From contig NC_086182.1 of assembly GCF_023053635.1 (NCBI RefSeq), forward strand, positions 1,687,001 to 1,751,000: a stretch of 64,000 nt of DNA. Direction: 5' to 3'. Shown in pieces: positions 34,979 to 43,900 of this stretch. The DNA is from Elgaria multicarinata webbii (Eukaryota > Chordata > Lepidosauria > Squamata > Anguidae). The position numbers were made by a program, and so were the translations under genes. The notes beneath the pieces were generated by a model. The model had not been told where the DNA came from. It searched no databases and saw nothing but the letters and a program-made list of their open reading frames with translations. The first letter of the stretch is position 1. Every line of letters starts with the position of its first letter.

Positions 34979-37900
34979 GTGTGCAAATTTAGGATCTACA
35001 AGTCCAGGCAGCAAATATAAGCTGGCAAGCAGCTGGTTTCAGTAGAGGAAAGAGGGGTTCATTTAAATTTAACATTTAATGTCATGGCTTACATCCTTAA
35101 AAATGTATTAGTATTGCCCTGGGTTTGTGGTACCAAATCTCTTGGGTGAGCAGACCTTTCCCCCAAACCCATTTCTTATCCATTGATGGAGACTAAAAGT
35201 AGGAAATGGGATATGCCCTTCATGTCCTGTTTCCCATGATGCATGATGATGTTGTCTCTGTGTATATTGTCTGTTTGTGTGTTTTTATGTTTTAACATTT
35301 TGCATATAGCATTTTAAATGTTTTTAATCTTTACAAACTGCCCAGAGAGCTTCAGCTATAGGGCGATATAGAAATCAGCAGCAGCAACAGAAACTGACTG
35401 GTCACTGAGGTTCTGAGACTACAAATCCCAGCATTCAATGGCCCTCTGCAGGAGAGAAATTTTATACTCATTTGGGCAAAGTGTTGCTCTTTCCACCTCT
35501 GCCACAATCCAAAGAAACTCTAATTTTCAAAGAGCACCTGTGCTGTAGCCCTTCTGCAGCAGCTGTGTTGCCATGCTCTGCTGGACGCTTCCTGTATCTC
35601 TCCCTGTAGCCAATAGTTTCCTGTGGAGACCCACCAGCCATTTCTCTTCCAGCTGTATGACGTCCCTGACCATTTGAGAGTGATGCTCTGCTTGGGAAAG
35701 TGCGAGCACCGTTACCATGTCGACAGTGATGTAGACTAAAATTGCTTTCTGGCAAATTCACGTTTCTGTATAGGCTGGGTAGTTTCATGAAATCAGCCAT
35801 CCCAGTCATTTTACAGGGTCCAGGAATAAGAAAGAATAAGGCATTTGGGGTGTATTTTCACTAACATTTGCAGGATTTAAATTTTACTGTTTATTGTTCT
35901 ATTCATATACCTGCAAGTTTATGAATTACCATAAGCCTAAAGACACGTGGTATGATTCATGAAACTTTGTGTTCAGTCTATTCATATCCAAATTATGCTT
36001 CACCTGGCTATCTTACTTCATAGCAGGGGGTTAAAATAGGACAGTTAAACATAGAAATTGAACACACTCACACACGGAGAGAGAGAGCTGGAGCAACCAA
36101 GCCTCCAACTTTTGCAAATAAAGTTCTTGTATTCCTTATGCAGTTTGCAATTATTCAAAGAGCTTACAATTTAAATTTTGAGATGGGAAGAGAATAGTGT
36201 GGAAGGGAGGAAAGAAAAATCGAAGCAAGAGCAATGGAGAAGAATGTGAAAACATGCATGTTTTGTGCACATGTACTTTAGCCTGGTTTCTGTAGGGAGT
36301 AGAAGAGGTGCCTCAGGAGTACCAGAATAAAATAGACAGGGGAGGTGTGGTGGAGTTTTCCGATGTGTTGAGTTGACTTTTCCCACTGGCTACAGAGTTC
36401 CCTGGCAAGAGTGGTGAAAGGAGTGAGTGCCACTCTGGGAGAATCACCAGGATTGTTTTTTCACAAAAATGGCTGATGGGATACCATCGGGAGGACTGGG
36501 GGAGGAGAGAGGGTGGAGGAACTGTCAATCAAATGTCATGATGGATTTTATTAACTCCACAGTAGCCCACCACAATGGTGGAGTTAGAACATTTTGTGTG
36601 GGGAGTACCCCCTAGAAACTAACAGTTGAGTGGAGTTTTCACACTGTGCTGACTAATGTTGTCTGAATTGAGCCAGTGTGTGGGGAGAAAATTAATGTTT
36701 GGTGGAGATTTAGAAAGGAAGTTCTTGGCCAGACTATGGATAAATGATGGAATTTGCTTCTGCAAGATGTGGTGATGGACATCAACTGAGATGGTTTTGA
36801 AAGAGGATTAGACAAACTCCTGGGAGCGTTAGGCTTTCAACAGCTACTAGTCATGATGGCTATGTGTTCCCTCTTGTATCAGAGGCAGCAATCCTCTAAA
36901 CGCCAGTGGCTGGAAGAGAGCACCAGGGAAGCAGCAAGGGCTGTGACGCTCATAGAATCATAGAATAGTAGAGTCAGAAGGGGCCTCTAAGGCCATTGAG
37001 TCCAACCCCCTGCTCAATGCAGGAATCCACCTTAAAGCATCCCTGACAGATGGCTGTCCAGCTCCCTCTTGAAGGCCTCTAGGGTGGGAGAGCCCATCAC
37101 CTCCCTAGGTCATTGGTTCCATTGTCGTACTGCTCTAACAGTCAGGAAATTTTCCTGATGTCCAGCTGGAATCTGGCTTCCTGTAACTTGAGCCCATCAT
37201 TCCATGTCCAGCACTCTGGGATGATCATGTCCTGCTTGTGGTGTTCCCCAAAATAATAACACGTACATGAATGCAGCTGATCTTGCTCCCAGTTGATGCT
37301 GGTCTTGATAGGTCTTTGGTGTGATCCAGCAGGGCTCTTTTTGCTAACCATGTGCACCACCTTGAAGGCAGGGCAGGGTGAAAATGTAATAAAAACAAAG
37401 TAGTAACAGAGAAGAAGCGTTTGTACTTTGTGGCTACTTTGTTCAAAAAATGTTTGTTTTTTTCAGGATGATTGTGAAACCTCATGGTTCTAACTCTACT
37501 GGGCTAACATCAACATAGTGTGATTTATTTTAAAAAAAAATTGTTTTAATCAACAATGTCTGCAGAAGAGTTCTGTGCAACTCAAAAGCTCACTTCTAAC
37601 ATTTTAATATTAGAACACTTGTTCTGTATCTTTTGTTCTGCTAGACAACAGGACTATAAAGGCTGGGGGATTTTAGCATTGATTTTTGTATCACGTGGCT
37701 CTTTCAATGGGGATGTCACGGCTGTTGTTTAAATACAAGAGCAGGGGAGATGCTTAGATGTGAAGTGTTTCTGTGGCAAATGGAAGGGGTTTTCCGCTGT
37801 GGGTGTGTTTGAAGGCAGGCAGAGGCCAGGGACCTTTGCAATAGGGAAGGGCAGCGGTGTGTCTGTTTTTTGTTCTAGAGGTCAGTATTGATGAGAGGGG

Positions 37901-40900
37901 AAAAGGTGAACGAAGACTGCTGTGTTTTCCCTGAAGGGTCAGGGCAGGGGGATCATCAACCTAAGAGGCAAATACTTGCTGACCCATGAACACCAATCTC
38001 TTTCCCCACATCCTTTTCACCCTTATTGCAAGGAGACTTTCTCATTTAAATGTCAGCTGCCTCTCCACATTGAGGAGCTGGTTAATGACAAATTGGTTGC
38101 TCAGCCTGAAGGAGCCTTCATTCCTTATTGGGCGATGGCTGTTGGGTCAGTGGGGATGGCGGCTTTTGGAAAAGGGGTCGATGGAGTCTCCCTGTTGTTT
38201 TCTGGCAGCCAGCTGCTCTGAAGTGAGGCTGTGGATGGTCTCTTAAAAGACAGGACCACTTCTGCTAGGAGCCAGTTATTGAATGAGGTAACCACAACGG
38301 AGGTGTGGTGGGAGCCTGCCTTGTGAGGAAAATGTTCTTAATCCATCTTAGATCAAAAAGTACATCAGTTTTTACATGACTAGTTTACTATCTGGCTGTA
38401 CTTACCCATTTTGAAGTGCACCTGTGGCTTTTTTAAACTGGAATGATAACAGCCATCTTAACACTTACCACATTATGGAGTGTTCAAAATGCCTCACATA
38501 GGCCTGTTTGCAATCCATAACAGCCCACTGTGGCTTAATTTACCCTCAAACAACCCCTGCTGCCTAGGTTTGCATGACACATGCAAAAATGGCACCCGCT
38601 ATGATGCGACAACCCCATGGGTAATGAAGCCACGGTGGGCTGTTGTGTCATGAGAACCAGGTCATGAACTCCGTAAGTAGGAGATGACTTTGATCAGTCT
38701 AGCAAGGGACAAGGGAAATTCGTGGGAGTCTCACTGGACTCTTCACCAGGCAGCTTTTTGCTTTCCAGATTTCACTGGGGGATAATTGTTCTAGAGCAAT
38801 TATTGCCTGATTGCCTGGAAGCTGTTTTTGTTCACCACATGCAAGTAGGCTGAGAAGCTGAATTATTTCCCCCCTTTTAGGCCACAAATGACTAGCAAAG
38901 ATCCACTGTGGTGTGGTGGTGAGAGTGTCAGACTAGGGCTGGGGAGACCCAGATTCAAATCCCCATTCAACCATGAAGCTCACTGGGTGAACCTGGGCCA
39001 GTACTTTCAGACCTTCCTCGCAGGGTAGTTGTGAGGATAAAATGGTGGGAGCCATACACTGCTCAGCTTTCCTCAGTCCCTCCCACCACCTACCGCAATG
39101 GATCCCCACCCTCTACTCTAGTTTAGCTCAGGTGCCTTGGGCTCTGGATGGTTCCAAAGTTCAGCCCAACTAGAGGGAAGGTCTAGTTGCCACCATCCAT
39201 CTGCACCTCCACCTCAGATGCAATAATACATAGTTATTGTTTTTAAAGTGGGCCAGAGGCTGCCCTAAAGCCATAATCTGCAGCTCCTTAGACTCAGAAC
39301 CCATCTTGAGCCACCACCTGCAAAGTGGAACCTACTCCTAATTTTTCACTGGCTGGGTCCCTCCCTAAGGCTGTGCCTTGTAATAGTTGTATGGCAACTC
39401 TAATGCAATAATGGAATTATGGAGGGCAGCGGGAGTATTTGTAGTTTAATAAGTAAAGGAGAAACAGAAAAGTGCACATTTTGCAACCTATAGACAGCAT
39501 GCAAATTAAAAAGCTTTGCCCACATGCTCTTCGTTGGCATAGTTTATTCTGTTGGCCATGCCGGGCAGAGGGCGGTAGCAGGTGCAGGGCACCAAATGCC
39601 AACTTGCCTCCTGAGAGCTGGAAGTCCTACAGAGCCTAGAAACCTCTTTAATGAAAGCTGTGATTCTCAAGAATTCTGGGTCATCAGCATAACATTATCT
39701 GGCACTTCAGCACTTGCATACAATTTTGAAATACACGCAGACCCAGAAGTAAACACATTGATAGTTAAATTGCTCTTTTGGGATCTACCCAGTAGGTAGA
39801 CTAATGTCTTTTCTTAGAATTTTTGTTGGTATATGGAAGCCTTTGATGCTTCATTGGACAGCTTTCTGCAATGATGGTTCCTTCCAGATGTGGTGGGCTG
39901 GCTGAGGCTGACTGGAGTTGTAGTGCGACGCATTGAGAGGGTGCCAGTTTGGGGAGGCTGCCCTGGAGCTTGCTGCCGCCCCTCTGCCACCTGTAGTCTT
40001 AGGCTCATTCAGCCTCCGCCATGCACAAACAGGTTCTGCAACCAGTTGACACGTGCTTGCTGATCCTAGCAATGTGCCAGGTTGCAAGACAGTGAATTCT
40101 TTTAGTGCAGGCAGCTGTTTTCACTCTGGGCAGGATTTCTACATGTGATGGGACAGGTCTGAGCAAATCTTGTAGTGAAGAATATGACTAGGTACAGAGC
40201 TTTCTTTTTAAGAACTCACTTTCATGCATTTTGCATGTCTACGTGAGTGTGCTTGGCAGACGGATAGATTCCTGTGAGTGAGGAATATGCTGTCCTGTGA
40301 AAGTTGATTGTGCAAATGAGTTTGGGAGCCAGTGCCACCCTCCCATGCCTGCTCTCTTCATCTAGGGCTCTCTGTTGCAAGGGGGACACTCCCTTTTGTC
40401 TTCTGAATGAATAGGGCAATAGTCCAGTTCTGGGAGGAATGGCATTGCTCTTGCAACCTTTGCCTGCAAAATGTGCTCTGCCAGTTTGAGCATGAGGGGT
40501 CGCTAAGGAACCCTTGGTGGACTCGCTCACCGAGGAAGTCCCAAATCCTCTCCCCTCCAATGTTCATCTCTGTATTGTTTGGGGGCATTTTATACATTCA
40601 TTCAGGAGAATTGGGTTGGTAAAACTTTCTTGGACTATTCAATTTTGGACTGTAGATGGGGCACTTCGTATTTGGATGCTTCCCCACCTTGAAATACTTG
40701 CTGTTTATATCACCCAAGAAGACCACTGCTGCTGAATCAGACCAAAAATGGCCAGCTGGATACCTCTTGTAGCTCACAGGCAGGGCATCGAGATGATGGC
40801 CTTCCTATACCTTTTGTCTCCAGCTTCTGGTATATTTATTTATTTATTTATTTATTTAATTACATTTATATACCGCCCCACAGCCGAAGCTCTCTGGGCG

Positions 40901-43900
40901 GTTTACAACATTTAAAAATAGTAAACATTAAAAGTATACAATTTAAAAACACACACACACACACACACATAAAAACAGTATAAAAACAACAGTATCCATT
41001 TAAAAACAACAATTGTGGGGTCCATTAAAAACAAACTTAACGTTGTTAAATGCTGTTAAAATGCTGTTAAAAATGCCTGGGAGAAGAGAAAAGTCTTGAC
41101 CTGGCGCCGAAAAGATAACAATGTTGGCGCCAGGCGAGCCTCATCGGGGAGATCATTCCACAGTCGGGGGGCCACCACTGAAAAGGCCCTCTCCCTTGTT
41201 GCCATCCTCCGAGCTTCCCTTGGAGTAGGCACTCGGAGGAGGACCTTAGATGTTGAGCGCAGTGTACGGGTAGGTTCATGTCGGGAGAGGCGTTCCATCA
41301 GGTATTGTGTTCCCAAGCCATGTAGGGCTTTATAGGTTAAGACCAGCACCTTGAATTGGGCTCGGAAACATATAGGCAGCCAATGCAAGCGGGACAGAAT
41401 CGGTGTTACATGCTCAAACCTCCCTGTTCCAGCTATCAATCTGGCCGCCGCATTTTGCACAAGCTGCAGCTTCCAGACCGTCTTCAAAGGCAGCCCCATG
41501 TAGAGGGCATTGCAGTAATCTAATTTGGAAGTTACCAGAGTATGGACAACTGAAGCTAGGTTATCCCTGTCCAGATAGGGGCGTAGCTGGGCCACCAACC
41601 GAAGTTGGTAGAAAGCACTCCGTGCCACCGAGGCCACCTGAGCCTCAAGTGACAAAGATGGTTCTAGGAGAACCCCCAAGCTACGAACCTGCTCCTTCAG
41701 GGGGAGTGCAACCCCATCCAGAACCGGTTGAACACCCCCCATCCGATCAGAGGAACCACCCACCAGCAGCATCTCAGTCTTGTCTGGATTGAGCCTCAGT
41801 TTATTAGCCCTCATCCAGTCCATTGTCGCAGCCAAGCACCGGTTCAGCACATCCACAGCCACACCTGATGAGGATGAAAAGGAGCAGTAGAGCTGCGTGT
41901 CGTCAGCGTACTGATGACAGCGCACTCCAAAACTCCGGATGACCGCACCCAACGGTTTCATGTACATGTTAAACAGCATGGGGGACAAGACCGATCCCTG
42001 CGGAACTCCATACTGAAGAGTCCACGGGGCCGAGCAATGTCCCCCAAGCACCACCTTCTGGAGCCGTCCTGCTAAGTAGGAGCGGAACCACTGCAATGCA
42101 GTGCCCCCCACTCCCAACTCAGCCAGACGTTCCAGAAGGATACCATGGTCGATGGTATCGAAAGCCGCTGAGCGATCAAGGAGAATCAACAAAGTCACAC
42201 TCCCCCTGTCCTTCTCCCGACATAGGTCATCATACAGGGCGACCAAGGCTGTTTCCGTGCCAAAGCCGGGCCTGAAACCCGACTGAAATGGATCCAGATA
42301 ATCAGTCTCATCCAAGAGTGTCTGGAGCTGGCCCGCCACCACCCGCTCAGGGACCTTGCCCAGGAATGGAACATTTGCTACCGGCCTGTAGTTACTAAGA
42401 TTTTTCGGGTCCAAGGAAGTTTTCTTCAGGAGTGGTCTCACTACCGCCTCTTTCAGACGGTCTGGGACCACTCCCTCTCGTAGAGAGGCATTAATCACCT
42501 CCTTGGCCCAGCCGGCTGTTCCATCCCTACTAGCTTTTATTAGCCAAGAGGGGCAAGGATCCAGTACAGAGGTGGTTGCGCGGACCTGTCCAAGCACCTT
42601 GTCCACATCCTCGAGCTGTACCAACTGCAACTCATCCAAGATTACAGGACAAGACTGTACTCTGGACATCTCACTAGATTCACCTGCTGTAACACTGGAG
42701 TCTAAGTCCTGGCGGATGCAAAAGATTTTATTCTGGAAGTGCCTAGCAAATTCATTACAGCGGGCCTCAGATGATTCTACCGTGTCCTTGGGACACGGTA
42801 TATGCCACCACTATATGCTGGTTCTGGACATAAAGGTTCTGTTTATGCATCATCATGGCTAATGGTCACTTATAGCCTTATGAATTTGTCTCCCTCCCCA
42901 TCTTTCTAAAGCCATCTAAGCTCTGGTGGTCATTCTACATTTCTGTTGGAGTATTTGTATAATGGCTTTTTCAGCCAAAATTATTTTGAAAGCAGATATC
43001 AATGTTAAAAATGAAAGGCATTAAAACAACAATTAAAAACAATACACAAAAGAACCAAACAACCATCACTTTACAGTAACAGGCTGCCTAACTTAGTTTA
43101 ATTATCCATTGTGTAAAGTACCTCCATTTGTTTTGAACCTACTGATAAGAAAACAAGAGCGTTAGGAGAAAGGGTCCAGTCTTGCCTTCTCCTTGACATA
43201 CGACTGGTTCACAACCTGAAAACCATGGCTTCTTCTAGGGTGGTTTGGGTGGTTTGTAAACTACATCACCCACCCACCTCTGCTGGGTTCAGACATCACA
43301 ACGTTACTGTGCCCAATGACAGTAATTATGCTAACTAGATGGCTCGTGACCATCGTGTGTGGGGAGAGAAAATAAGGAACCCTGGTTTATTTTCCTTCCT
43401 TGGTTGTGTGAACCCACCCATGACGTTTTCTATGTGCAAAGGCCTCCCCACCCCCAATGCTGATGAGAAGAATTGAAAGACAACACGCATACAATCCCAC
43501 CCCCACCCCCACCCCCACCCCCGCCGCTGCTGTGTGGGAATAATAATGTTGACCTACCTTACACGGAAGCTAAATCTTGGAAACACACCCAACAACGCCA
43601 AGTCTTACTTGGTGGGCATGTGCTGGGAGGGCTTGTGCTCATTGCGTGTGTGAAGGCATGTGTCCCGCTTTTCTCACTTTACACCAGCATAGCCCTGGCA
43701 AACGCAGTTGCTGCCCACACGTGTTCCCTTCCTTCCTTCCTTGCGGCGTGCGTTTTCTCTTTCCCTTGAAATCCCACCTCCTTTGAGAGAGGCTTCCCTG
43801 AAGCCGCCATGCAGGAGAACCTCCAAAGTGCTCTCCTCAGCTGCAGTGGCAGCTCCTCAGCCTTCACCAGTGAGGCGGCGCCGGGTCAGTAGAGCAAGGA

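Noticed and set aside
37922-38221. A 99-codon plus-strand frame in the TET3 intron, considered as an additional TET3 exon
   Set aside because: No similarity to remembered TET3 sequence, and it lies between two exons that already join perfectly.
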